In this document: piece by piece, positions 41,716-50,315 of the stretch | Position numbering within the stretch: position 1 is the first letter of the stretch | How the letters are laid out: every line of letters starts with the position of its first letter | Assembly: GCF_041624475.1 (NCBI RefSeq) | Contig: NZ_JBFJUX010000003.1 | Location: 1 to 64,000, forward strand | DNA length: 64,000 nucleotides | DNA from: Litorivivens sp041624475 | GTDB lineage: Bacteria; Pseudomonadota; Gammaproteobacteria; Pseudomonadales; Spongiibacteraceae | Reading direction: 5' to 3' | Position numbers and translations under genes: made by a program | Notes under the pieces: generated by a model | Told to the model about the DNA's origin: nothing | What the model saw: only the letters and a program-made list of their open reading frames with translations | The model's database searches: none

Positions 41716-43731
41716 ATGCCAACGTCAGGGCCGTTCCTTACAAACTGCCGGTTTTTGTTAGCTACGCTGGTAGCTTTCAGCAGTCTTCTGGTCTGCGCCA
41801 GCGCTCAAAGTGCGCCCAGGTCGGAGCTGGAGCTGCAGCGTGAGTTGTTTGTGGTCGCTGTCGATGAGGCGCGCCGGGGTAATCTTGCAGAAGCCCGGGC
41901 TGCGAGGCAAGGCCTGCAGGACTATGCGCTTGTCCCCTATCTGGACCTTGAACTGTTCAAGGCGGAAATCCATACCCTCAGCCACGAATACGCCAGTCGT
42001 GAAATGACGCGCTACAAAGGTACCGCCGTTGGTTCACTGATGAAGCAGGCCTGGCGAGCCAAGCTGGCGCGGAATCAGGAGTGGGAGGCTTTTCTGAAGG
42101 CTACCAAAGGCAGGGCGCCGCGGGGCTTGCAGTGTGACTTTGTGCGGGCGCTGCGGGCAACCGGAGAAGATGCCAAAGCCGACCGTGAAACGCAGTCCCT
42201 GTGGCTTACCGGTTACTCGCTGCCCGATAGCTGCGATGACGTCTTGGCCGAATGGCTATCGCGGCTGGGTATTGAGGAAGTTGAGCAAATGCATCGACGC
42301 CGGGCCGAGTTGGCGATCGGCAGCGGGCAGAGCGGTCTTGCGCTTTATTTGCTGCGCAAAGTACCGGGCACCGAGACGGAGCGTGAATTGCTGCGGCAAC
42401 CGGAGAGCCTGCATGAACTGGGCGGCAAACTGGAAGTCACCCCCTTCAATCGCCAGCTGGTGATTCTGACCCTGAAGCGGCTGGCCGCCCGGGACTATGA
42501 AGCGAGCAACCCGCTCTGGCACCAGCTTGCCCGTCGTTTTCAGTTCACAGATGCCGAGAACTACACGCTGCGAGATACCTTTGCCCGGCAGATTATTGCC
42601 GACGGCGCACCCTATGCCCGCGACTGGCTGAATGCCAATGATCAGAATTTTGAAGATCCCTACCTGACAGAGTGGCGCGTGCGCCTGGCCCTGAAAGACG
42701 GTGATTGGCGTGCGGCCCAGCATTTCATTCAGGCACTTCCGGCCGAAACGCATAGTGATGCCCAGTGGCAGTACTGGTCGGCGCGGGCCGACATCGAGCT
42801 GCGCCAGGCGATGACTGAGGAAACCCGGGCTTCTCTTGAATATCTCGCCCAAAGCCGTGGCTATTACAGTTTTCTGGCTGCCGATATGCTGGGCAAGGAC
42901 TATCAGATGGGCGAACGTCGCACGGTTAATCGCGAACTTATGCCTGCCATTGAAAAGCTCCCGGCCGTACAAAGAGCGCGTGAACTCTATTGGCACGGCT
43001 TGGTGCGCAACGCTGATGCGGAATGGCGGCGGGCTTTGCGCAAACTGAATCGCGACGAGCAGGTGGCGGCTTCCCAGTTGGCGCTGGAATGGGGCTGGCC
43101 GAATGCAGCGGTGATGACGGCGATCAAGGCAAAAGAGTGGGACGACCTGGAGCTACGCTTCCCGCTAGCCTTTGCCGACACCTTTAAAGAAAACGCCAAG
43201 GCTCGTGATATCGATTTGAACTGGGCCTACGCCATCGCCCGACAGGAAAGTGCCTTTGCCGAACACGCGCAGTCGCGTGTCGGGGCTCGGGGAGTGATGC
43301 AGCTTATGCCCGGCACGGCGCGCACCATCTCCCGAGAACTGGGCAGGCCGTCGCCCAAGCTGCAGGAGCTTCACAACCCGATCGTGAATATCGAAATGGG
43401 CAGCTACTACCTCGGCCGCTTGCTAAAGGATTTCGGCGGTAATCATATTCTGGCGACAGCCGCCTATAATGCTGGTCCTGAGCGCATTCGCCGGGTGCTG
43501 GCGCGGCAGAAAGAGCCGTTGCCGGCTGATATCTGGATCGAAAACCTGCCTTACGGCGAAACCCGCGAATACATCAAGAATGTACTGGCTTTCAGTGTGG
43601 TTTACGGGCTCAAGCTCAAGGGCTGCAAAACGCCGAGTGTACAGGCGGGCTGCAATGCCAAGGGCGAGGCGCGTTACGCCTATATCGAGCCGCAGCCAGA
43701 GGAAGCGGCGCCCGCAGCAAGCGGAGGCTAG
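41716..43731 (+). CDS. slt: Soluble lytic murein transglycosylase Slt70-type
   Basis: Periplasmic exo-acting lytic transglycosylase that cleaves peptidoglycan glycan strands to 1,6-anhydro products. After the signal peptide (about 1-33, ending CASAQSA) a long superhelical U- and L-domain of alpha-helical repeats is followed by the catalytic SLT domain, with Glu511 in YAIARQESAFAEHAQSRVGARGVMQLMPGTA and the AAYNAGPERI motif. I chose the ATG at 41716, because it gives a proper signal peptide, over an upstream start at 41635 that would bury it behind 27 residues. Length (671) fits Slt70. Confidence 0.93.
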   Translation: MPTSGPFLTNCRFLLATLVAFSSLLVCASAQSAPRSELELQRELFVVAVDEARRGNLAEARAARQGLQDYALVPYLDLELFKAEIHTLSHEYASREMTRYKGTAVGSLMKQAWRAKLARNQEWEAFLKATKGRAPRGLQCDFVRALRATGEDAKADRETQSLWLTGYSLPDSCDDVLAEWLSRLGIEEVEQMHRRRAELAIGSGQSGLALYLLRKVPGTETERELLRQPESLHELGGKLEVTPFNRQLVILTLKRLAARDYEASNPLWHQLARRFQFTDAENYTLRDTFARQIIADGAPYARDWLNANDQNFEDPYLTEWRVRLALKDGDWRAAQHFIQALPAETHSDAQWQYWSARADIELRQAMTEETRASLEYLAQSRGYYSFLAADMLGKDYQMGERRTVNRELMPAIEKLPAVQRARELYWHGLVRNADAEWRRALRKLNRDEQVAASQLALEWGWPNAAVMTAIKAKEWDDLELRFPLAFADTFKENAKARDIDLNWAYAIARQESAFAEHAQSRVGARGVMQLMPGTARTISRELGRPSPKLQELHNPIVNIEMGSYYLGRLLKDFGGNHILATAAYNAGPERIRRVLARQKEPLPADIWIENLPYGETREYIKNVLAFSVVYGLKLKGCKTPSVQAGCNAKGEARYAYIEPQPEEAAPAASGG

Positions 43732-43789
43732 TGCCGGAGTGACGAATCGGCTAGGGTGGCGACTTTGAAAACACAGCGCTGCCCTGACT

Positions 43790-44923
43790 ATGCATATTCT
43801 GGTTTTATCCGCCTACCACGCCGCCAGTCACGACTACTGGCTGCAGGGGCTGCAGAAGGCTCTGCCCGAGCATTGCTGGGATACCCTGACCTTGCCGCCG
43901 CGCTATTTCAACTGGCGTATCCGCGGTAACCCACTGAGCTGGTACAGTGAAGGCCGACCCGAACTCGAAACTCCCTATGACCTGATCATCGCCACCTCAA
44001 CCGTGGACGTGGCAAGCCTGCGCGGCCTGATACCCGCTTGGCGCAATACGCGGTGGGTGGTCTACTTTCATGAGAACCAGTTTGCCTACCCGCCTTCGCC
44101 TGAGGGCAATGTCCGCCAGCAGGTCGAACCGCAGATGGTGAACCTCTATGCGGCGTTGTCGGCGGACGCTCTTTGGTTTAATTCGCGGTTCAATCTCGAC
44201 AGCCTGATAGACGGCTGCGAAGCCCTGTGTCGCAAGCTGCCCGATCGGGTGCCTTCTGCCGGCTGGTTTCATGGTCTGCGAGAAAAGGCTCTGGTGTTGC
44301 CAGTGCCGCTGCAGGAACAAAATGGATCGCCGCCACGCGCGGAGGGCCTTCGCGGCAGCGTATTGCGCGTAGTCTGGAATCATCGCTGGGAATACGACAA
44401 GGGTGTCGACCGACTGCTGGCGCTGGTCAATGAGCTTAACCGGCGGGTTTTGCCGGTGCGGCTGACGCTGCTTGGGCAGCGCTTTCGCAGCGTACCGCAG
44501 GCCATGACGGACCTGTTGGCTCTACCGGCAGGTGCTGTGGTCGTGGAGTGCCCCGATTTCATTGAGAATCGCGAGCAGTATCTGGCTTTGCTCGGAGAGC
44601 AGGATGTGGTGTTGTCGACTTCGCTCCACGACTTTCAGGGGCTGTCGATTATGGAAGCCGTGCAGGCCGGCTGTGCTCCCTTATTGCCTGACCGCCTGTG
44701 TTACCCGGATTTCTTCGACGCCCAATACCGCTATAGCAGCTTCCCGAATGACATTGAAGCGGAAAGCAAGGCGCTGGCAGATCGATTGCAAGTATGGATC
44801 GAGCGCGGATTGCCCAATGTGCCCGATTTGTCAGGCTTAGTCTGGAGTGCCCAGGCGACCCGGTATCGGGCGGCCATAGCTCATGCTCTTGGTAACAATT
44901 TGCCCCGAGAGCCAGTATCATAG
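43790..44923 (+). CDS. GTDC1/QTMAN-like glycosyltransferase (queuosine mannosyltransferase homologue)
   Basis: GT-B glycosyltransferase of 377 residues with an N-terminal DUF3524 domain (HILVLSAYHAASHDYWLQGL, TLPPRYFNWRIRG) and a GT4-type C-terminal half (VWNHRWEYDKG, STSLHDFQGLSIMEAVQAGCAPLLP, CYPDFF). This is the architecture of human GTDC1/QTMAN, which adds mannose from GDP-mannose to queuosine-34 of tRNA-Asp in the cytoplasm. YFHENQFAYP is also shared. Queuosine genes queA and tgt lie about 5 kb downstream. A role on bacterial queuosine tRNA is inferred, not shown. The ATG lies 58 bp behind slt; trpS follows by 39 bp. Confidence 0.85.
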   Translation: MHILVLSAYHAASHDYWLQGLQKALPEHCWDTLTLPPRYFNWRIRGNPLSWYSEGRPELETPYDLIIATSTVDVASLRGLIPAWRNTRWVVYFHENQFAYPPSPEGNVRQQVEPQMVNLYAALSADALWFNSRFNLDSLIDGCEALCRKLPDRVPSAGWFHGLREKALVLPVPLQEQNGSPPRAEGLRGSVLRVVWNHRWEYDKGVDRLLALVNELNRRVLPVRLTLLGQRFRSVPQAMTDLLALPAGAVVVECPDFIENREQYLALLGEQDVVLSTSLHDFQGLSIMEAVQAGCAPLLPDRLCYPDFFDAQYRYSSFPNDIEAESKALADRLQVWIERGLPNVPDLSGLVWSAQATRYRAAIAHALGNNLPREPVS

Positions 44924-44962
44924 GCGCCTTTGTTTACCCTGTGATCAGTCTGGAGTCCTTCT

Positions 44963-45976
<1,014 letters not shown>

Positions 45977-45993
45977 GCGCATTCTCAAAAGAT

Positions 45994-46085
45994 CCCTCAC
46001 CCTATCCCTCTCCCAGAGGGAGAGGGAACCGATATTCCAGCTTCAGTGCGCACCCTCTCCCTATGGGAGAGGGCTGGGGTGAGGG
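45994..46085. repeat. Extragenic palindromic repeat, copy C
   Basis: Outer arms CCCTCACCC and GGGGTGAGGG with inner hairpins CCCTCTCCC/GGGAGAGGG, as at 27704 and 29585. The spacer ends CTTCAGTGCGCA, nearly the same as in copy B. It lies between convergent trpS and the TonB-receptor gene, 8 bp from the latter's stop. Confidence 0.8.
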
Positions 46086-46093
46086 GGAGCGGT

Positions 46094-48130
46094 CTAGAAT
46101 TCTGCCGTAATCCCCACATAAGCACTGCGCGGCTCACCGATAAAATAGCGGTAGTTGCCACCACCAAACGTTACAAAGTCCGCCCGCTCCGCGTAGTCTT
46201 CGTCGGTCACGTTGGTTACGCGCACCGAGATTTCCAGGCCTTTGGTAAGACCCTGCGCCAAACGCAGGTTGACCAGATTGTGGCCGTCGTACATCGCTGT
46301 ATTCGCTTCGTCCAGATAGTGCTCGCCCACATGCACCCATTCCAGCTCAGCCGTGGTGGCGGAGAAGGGCTTCCATAAAAGCTGGGCGCTGGCGAGCTGA
46401 CGCGGCGCGGTATCAATCTCATTGCCCTCAACACCCAGCACATTGTTGTCGTACTGACTCTTGGCGTAGCTGCCCTGAACATCAAGGCGCAGGTTGTCGA
46501 GAATATTCCAGCTGATATCCAGTTCGATACCGCGACGCAGGGTTTTGCCGTTGCTGAAGTTCAGCCGGTTGCTGTCCTGCAGAATAACGTCGTCCTTCTC
46601 CAGGCGGTAGGCTGTGATGGAAGCGTTCACACGCGACCAGTTCCCGCGCAGGCCAATCTCCGCATTGGTGACTTCTTCCGATTCCAGATCGGCCTTCACC
46701 TGACCGGACTGCAGACGGTAGAGTTCGGTTGCCTGCGGCGCGCGAAAGCCGCGCGAGAAATGCACCACCGCATCAACGGTGTCGCTGAGAGCTTCGCGGT
46801 AACCCAGATGACCGGACCAGTTGTAAAAGTTGTCCTTGTCATCGGCGGGCCGGGTGTAGCGACAGGGGCTTGGGCAGGGAACGCCATTCTCATCGTCATT
46901 GCCGTCAAGCATGAGGTTGTCGTAGTCGTAGCGCTGTATTTCATAGCGCATGCCGGCGTTCAGCTCGCGCTCGGCTTTGGGCTGCCAGGTACCGCCCACA
47001 AACCAGGCGGCAGTGGTGGCGTCTACTTCATAGTCGTAGTGTTTCCCTGTTGGAAAAACTGCAAAGGTGGGGGCTGCTTGTTCTTGCTGGAGATAGCTTT
47101 CAGTGATGTCGAGGTCAAAGCCGTAGTGAAGGCGAGTATTTGATCCCTGACTGCTGTAGAAGGCGGTTTGCACCCCGGCACTTTTCTGGCCGTTTTCTTC
47201 TAATGGTGTGCCGGGCAGAAAATGTTGCAGGAACGCCATCTCGGTGTAGCGCAAATAGGGTGTCGCGACGAAGTGGGTATTCTGGCTGCCTTCCCGCTCC
47301 CAGCGACTGTAAAACCGTCCGCTGCTGGTATCGCGGTAGGCTTCCGGGTTCGGATTGGATTTTTTCAGTGCTTCGTTTTTGTAGGCATCCTGCCCAAGCA
47401 CAAAGCCAGCGGTTTCCTGATTAAGGTTGGTTGCTGTCAGTACATTCTGGCTGCTCCAGACGCTACCGGAATAATCATAGCGCAGGGTCATTTTCTGCTG
47501 GTCAAAGCCTGAATCGTCCTTGTAACCACCGTCGTGGGCGCCATTGGCGTAAAAGCCTATGCGGTGGTTCTCATTGCCCTGGCTGTGCTCCAGCTTCAGG
47601 CGGCTGTAATCGTGGGGGCCGCCCTCGGCAGAAATGCGAGTAGAAGGTTCTTCGGTGGGCGCGCGGGTAATCACATTGATTACGCCGTTCAGGGCGTTCG
47701 AACCATGCACGGCGGTACCGGGGCCGCGAATCACTTCAACGCGCGCGGCCTGTTCACTGTTGGCGTCAAACAACTGGTTGACGTTGCAGAAGCCCGGCGC
47801 GCGCAGGGGAATGCCATCCTGGGCCATGTAAAAGGCACCACAGGAGCCGCCGCCGGTCAGCACGGCAGAGCGAATCGCCGTGAGGTGTTCCTGGCCGTTG
47901 CCGCGGGAAACCCAGACGCCGGGGGCTCGGTTAAGCAATTCATTGATATGGGTATGAGAAACCCGCTCGATAGCCTGCTCGCCAATAACGGAGAGACTGT
48001 TCAGTGGTGCCTCGGTCTGCTCGATACGGCTGGCGGAAACAATGACCTGTTCCAGTTCTGCCGCCAGGGTCAGTGTTGTCGCACCTGCCAGTGCGGCCCC
48101 CAATAGCGCCTGTTTTTGTTTTGTCAGCAT
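46094..48130 (-). CDS. TonB-dependent outer-membrane receptor
   Basis: Outer-membrane active transporter of 678 residues. The signal peptide covers about 1-23; a TonB box-like EQVIVSAS follows. The plug domain runs to about residue 155 (NELLNRAPGVWVSRGNGQ, VEVIRGPGTAVHGSNALNGVINVIT), then a 22-strand barrel ending in AEF. Two cysteine pairs (SCGAFY...GFCN; PCPSPCRY) may form disulfides. The ligand is unknown; siderophore, heme, cobalamin and metal chelates are all possible. No TonB, ABC importer or regulator gene adjoins it. Confidence 0.93.
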   Translation of the reverse strand: MLTKQKQALLGAALAGATTLTLAAELEQVIVSASRIEQTEAPLNSLSVIGEQAIERVSHTHINELLNRAPGVWVSRGNGQEHLTAIRSAVLTGGGSCGAFYMAQDGIPLRAPGFCNVNQLFDANSEQAARVEVIRGPGTAVHGSNALNGVINVITRAPTEEPSTRISAEGGPHDYSRLKLEHSQGNENHRIGFYANGAHDGGYKDDSGFDQQKMTLRYDYSGSVWSSQNVLTATNLNQETAGFVLGQDAYKNEALKKSNPNPEAYRDTSSGRFYSRWEREGSQNTHFVATPYLRYTEMAFLQHFLPGTPLEENGQKSAGVQTAFYSSQGSNTRLHYGFDLDITESYLQQEQAAPTFAVFPTGKHYDYEVDATTAAWFVGGTWQPKAERELNAGMRYEIQRYDYDNLMLDGNDDENGVPCPSPCRYTRPADDKDNFYNWSGHLGYREALSDTVDAVVHFSRGFRAPQATELYRLQSGQVKADLESEEVTNAEIGLRGNWSRVNASITAYRLEKDDVILQDSNRLNFSNGKTLRRGIELDISWNILDNLRLDVQGSYAKSQYDNNVLGVEGNEIDTAPRQLASAQLLWKPFSATTAELEWVHVGEHYLDEANTAMYDGHNLVNLRLAQGLTKGLEISVRVTNVTDEDYAERADFVTFGGGNYRYFIGEPRSAYVGITAEF

Positions 48131-48154
48131 GGTGATTCCTGTATCTGGGTCTTA

Positions 48155-48766
48155 TTACTTTTTGGGTTCGGGCTGAAAGGTAATGAACAGCCCTGTACAG
48201 CGGGTCAGCAGTGTACCATCACTGTGGCATTCTGCCTTTACAATCACTTTTTTGCCGTCGACGCTATCTACCCAGCTACTGAAGGTAAGCGGTTTCAACA
48301 AAGGCGTGCCGGCGAGATAGTCCACACTCAGATTGGCAGTAAAGCCGGCCACTTTCTGGTCAACGGCAGAAAAGGCCATGATCTGATCATAAATAGCGGC
48401 AACCACAGAGCCGTGCACCAGATCGGGCGGGCCTTCGTAGACACGTCCCAGGGTAACCGTCGCACTGAGCTTATGGTCATCGCGCTCGACCTCAAGTGGC
48501 GGAGCGATCGGATTCAGGCGACCGCTGATCGGCGAGTAGGGGAGAATGCCGGATATGTCATCGCCGTAATCGGCAATGTAATGCGGCGCAGCTTTCACGC
48601 CACTTGCCGGCTGTAACTGTTTGTTGAGGGCCGTCAATTGCTCGGTCAGCGCATGTAGGCTATCGGCATCGGTATCCAGATTCGCGCTGAGTTCCAGTGT
48701 CTGGCGCAAGGTGCTGATGTAGGCACTGAGGGCCCGGAGGTTCTGTTCTGACATGATTCCGCTCAT
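48155..48766 (-). CDS. PaaI/hotdog-fold thioesterase (paralogue of 2908-3633)
   Basis: Hotdog thioesterase of 203 residues: a helical N-terminal region (1-75) and a C-terminal PaaI-type domain with YEGPPDLVHGSVVAAIYDQ and LSVDYLAGTPLL. It shares NPIAPPLE and YEGPP..VHG..VAA with the protein at 2908-3633, so the two are paralogues with the same unusual N-terminal helical half. The active-site glycine pair HGG of the other copy is HGS here. Two ATGs (48766, 48754) are possible. Substrate unknown. It is upstream of the TonB-receptor gene on the same strand and may be cotranscribed with it. Confidence 0.85.
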   Translation of the reverse strand: MSGIMSEQNLRALSAYISTLRQTLELSANLDTDADSLHALTEQLTALNKQLQPASGVKAAPHYIADYGDDISGILPYSPISGRLNPIAPPLEVERDDHKLSATVTLGRVYEGPPDLVHGSVVAAIYDQIMAFSAVDQKVAGFTANLSVDYLAGTPLLKPLTFSSWVDSVDGKKVIVKAECHSDGTLLTRCTGLFITFQPEPKK

Positions 48767-48902
48767 GGTTTAAAGAGGGGGAAGTTTGGCTATTCGCCGG
48801 TGCAGGGGCAATGACGAAAGGGGTCGGTTTTTGGGTGCGCACGGGCTATCCCTCCGATTTGTAGAGCATCCGGCTAATCGATTTAGGGGAAACCCCTTAT
48901 GC

Positions 48903-48914
48903 AAACACGTGTTT
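48903..48914. promoter_or_regulatory. Conserved palindrome AAACACGTGTTT, copy 1
   Basis: Perfect 12-bp palindrome (14 bp with flanks, CAAACACGTGTTTG) 94 bp before the small gene at 49009. It is kept base for base at 49445-49456 while surrounding bases differ between copies, as expected for a protein-binding site. Confidence 0.5.
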
Positions 48915-49008
48915 GACCGCATTATGTGAAGTAGCGGTTACCCCCAAAATGCATACATCTGCTGATTTGGTCCGTAAGAGAGCAATCAGCCCGTAATCAG
49001 GGGGATAA

Positions 49009-49221
49009 ATGATGAACAAAATAGTGAAACAAGCCACTTCAGCCAAGCAGACCAAGCAAGACACCGCAGAGCAACCGGTCAAACAAGACCTCGCCACTGC
49101 GTTTGAAAAGCCTGTTGAATACATTAGGGGGGAGCTCAAGTGTCTGAGGGCCTTTCATAGCGGTGAATGGTGGCTCAATGTTGACTACGTCGACTACATT
49201 GATTCGCGCTCAGCGTGCTAA
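49009..49221 (+). CDS. Small protein of unknown family, tandem copy 1 (70 aa)
   Basis: A 70-residue frame starting ATGATG behind GGGGGAT; the second ATG (49012) has better spacing. The N-terminal half is rich in Lys, Gln and Thr and probably disordered. The C-terminal half has the conserved block LRAFHSGEWWLNVDY and ends SAC. I do not recognise a family, and there is no signal peptide or membrane segment. Comparison with the copy at 49551 supports coding: about 17 of 31 base differences fall at third codon positions, those within LRAFHSGEWWLNVDY are all synonymous, and the one gap is three whole codons. An opposing 80-codon frame shows no such bias. Confidence 0.6.
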   Translation: MMNKIVKQATSAKQTKQDTAEQPVKQDLATAFEKPVEYIRGELKCLRAFHSGEWWLNVDYVDYIDSRSAC

Positions 49222-49363
49222 GCACTCCTCACTGACACCTAAAAATGCGCTCCGCCATTGAAGAGCGTGCTTTGGGTATTGCGACAGGCATTAACTCTTC
49301 AAACAAATACCTGCAACCTGGATGGTAAATAGCCTTGGGTCTGTATCAGCCCTGGGGAAAGAC
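49222..49363. other. Spacer between the duplicated units
   Basis: Together with the leader of copy 2 this makes a gap of about 330 bp. The 142-bp spacer is not shared by the sequence after copy 2, and I find no gene, clear terminator or integron attC-type site in it. Confidence 0.4.
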
Positions 49364-49444
49364 GTCAGTTTTTGGGTGCGCAAGACCTATCGAGTTGAAT
49401 TGGTGAGCGATCTGGTTGAGCTAACCAAGGGAAATCACCTATAC

Positions 49445-49456
49445 AAACACGTGTTT
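49445..49456. promoter_or_regulatory. Conserved palindrome AAACACGTGTTT, copy 2
   Basis: Same 12-bp palindrome as at 48903-48914, at the same 94-bp distance from the downstream ATG (49551). Confidence 0.5.
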
Positions 49457-49550
49457 CACCGAATTATGTAAAGCAGCGATTCCCTCCAAAATGCACACAT
49501 CTGCTGATTTGTTCCATAAGAGAGCAATCGGCCCATAACCTGGGGGATAA

Positions 49551-49754
49551 ATGATGAAGAACATAGTGAAACCAGCCACATCAGAGAAACAGGCCAAGCA
49601 CGACAGTGCAGAGCAACCGGTCAAGCAAGACCTCATCATTGCGTTTGAAAAGCCTGCGGCATACCTTCGGGGGGAGCTCAAGCGTCTCAGAGCCTTTCAC
49701 AGTGGTGAATGGTGGCTCAATGTTGACTACCTTGAGTCGCACTCTGCCTGCTAG
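49551..49754 (+). CDS. Small protein of unknown family, tandem copy 2 (67 aa)
   Basis: Paralogue of the 49009 product, 67 residues, with the same start context (GGGGGATAAATGATG), variable basic N-terminus, the identical block LRAFHSGEWWLNVDY and the same SAC end, but lacking three residues after it. The conserved Trp-Trp and acidic tail suggest a small folded or binding domain. Function is unknown: a regulator, an antitoxin-like protein or a structural small protein are all possible, and nothing in the sequence decides. A leader stem-loop (GCTGATT/AATCGGC, 49503-49532) precedes the ribosome site and is matched in copy 1. Confidence 0.6.
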   Translation: MMKNIVKPATSEKQAKHDSAEQPVKQDLIIAFEKPAAYLRGELKRLRAFHSGEWWLNVDYLESHSAC

Positions 49755-50094
49755 TTTAAAAGCCTTTTGCCGAGCTTATTCGAAAGCGACAAGTGCTATT
49801 AAACGTGTGCTGTTGTTTTTAGGTCCGTCCCAAAGCCCGGATTGATCATATCGAGTCTGTTACCTTCCAGCTCTTCGGGCTGAGCGGCTAGGAGTCGCTC
49901 GTATAAAATTGCTACTCGCAATTTGTAACTGTAACAGCCTTGGGGCTGTTACAGCCCTGTGGGCATCGCGGCTTGCAGCCGCTCGTATCAAAAAGCTCCT
50001 ATGGTCGCTTTTTGTCGAACCTGCTGGTTCTCGTCCGGCCGGGGTGGCTTCGTTCATGAATTGCTTGAGCTGATGTTGCGGAAGAATCAAGAGA
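49755..50094. repeat. Cluster of extragenic hairpins downstream of tRNA-Leu
   Basis: This 340-bp stretch has no gene but at least four hairpins: AAATTGC/GCAATTT (49906-49924), CTGTAACAGCC/GGCTGTTACAG (49929-49954, perfect 11 bp), GCGGCT/AGCCGC (49968-49982) and AAAAAGC/GCTTTTT (about 49990-50015). The minus-strand text GAGCGGCTGCAAGCCGCGAT resembles REP elements of pseudomonads. They lie 3' of the tRNA, so they could terminate it or be a REP cluster. Confidence 0.55.
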
Positions 50095-50181
50095 TGGTAC
50101 CAGAGGCCGGACTCGAACCGGCACGGGTTTTACCCCGGGGGATTTTGAATCCCCTGTGTCTACCAATTTCACCACTCTGGC
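50095..50181 (-). tRNA. tRNA-Leu (anticodon CAA)
   Basis: 87 nt with encoded CCA. Acceptor GCCAGAG pairs with CTCTGGT (one G-U end pair); the anticodon arm is GGGGA-TTCAAAA-TCCCC with anticodon CAA, decoding UUG. A class II long variable arm (CGGGGTAAAACCCG) and the T arm GCCGG-TTCGAGT-CCGGC follow. It is transcribed away from queA. Confidence 0.95.
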
Positions 50182-50315
50182 ACAGGATGAAAACAGCGCG
50201 CGATTATAGCAACCTCGCGCAGGCGGTCAAAGGTATTTGACGGCTTATTCGGTGTAACTGGAGGGAAAACCGGTTTTCCGGTACCCTGCGCGCCTGTTTT
50301 ATGAACGACGCCCCC

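Larger units (their letters stand above)
48823..49221 (+). repeat. Tandem duplication, left copy
   Basis: Aligned by eye to 49364-49754 at an offset of 541-542 bp. Both copies begin GTC(A/G)GTTTTTGGGTGCGC, carry the palindrome AAACACGTGTTT, a stem-loop, GGGGGATAAATGATG and a small reading frame. In the 112 bp before the start codon I count about 16 mismatches. The region looks more AT-rich than its neighbours. Confidence 0.85.
49364..49754 (+). repeat. Tandem duplication, right copy
   Basis: Second copy of the unit at 48823-49221. The 9-nt length difference comes from loss of three codons near the end of the small frame, plus one single-base indel near the left end. Confidence 0.85.

Noticed and set aside
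49222..49550. Integron cassette array as an explanation for the tandem small genes
   Set aside because: No attC-like core pair (GTTRRRY with RYYYAAC) was found around the units, and the duplication includes the upstream leader, which cassettes would not share.
48897..49681. Two 80-codon minus-strand frames (48897-49139 and 49439-49681) opposite the tandem small genes
   Set aside because: They are the same length in both copies, but base differences in the part not shared with the plus-strand genes show no third-position bias, so they look like by-products of the duplication.
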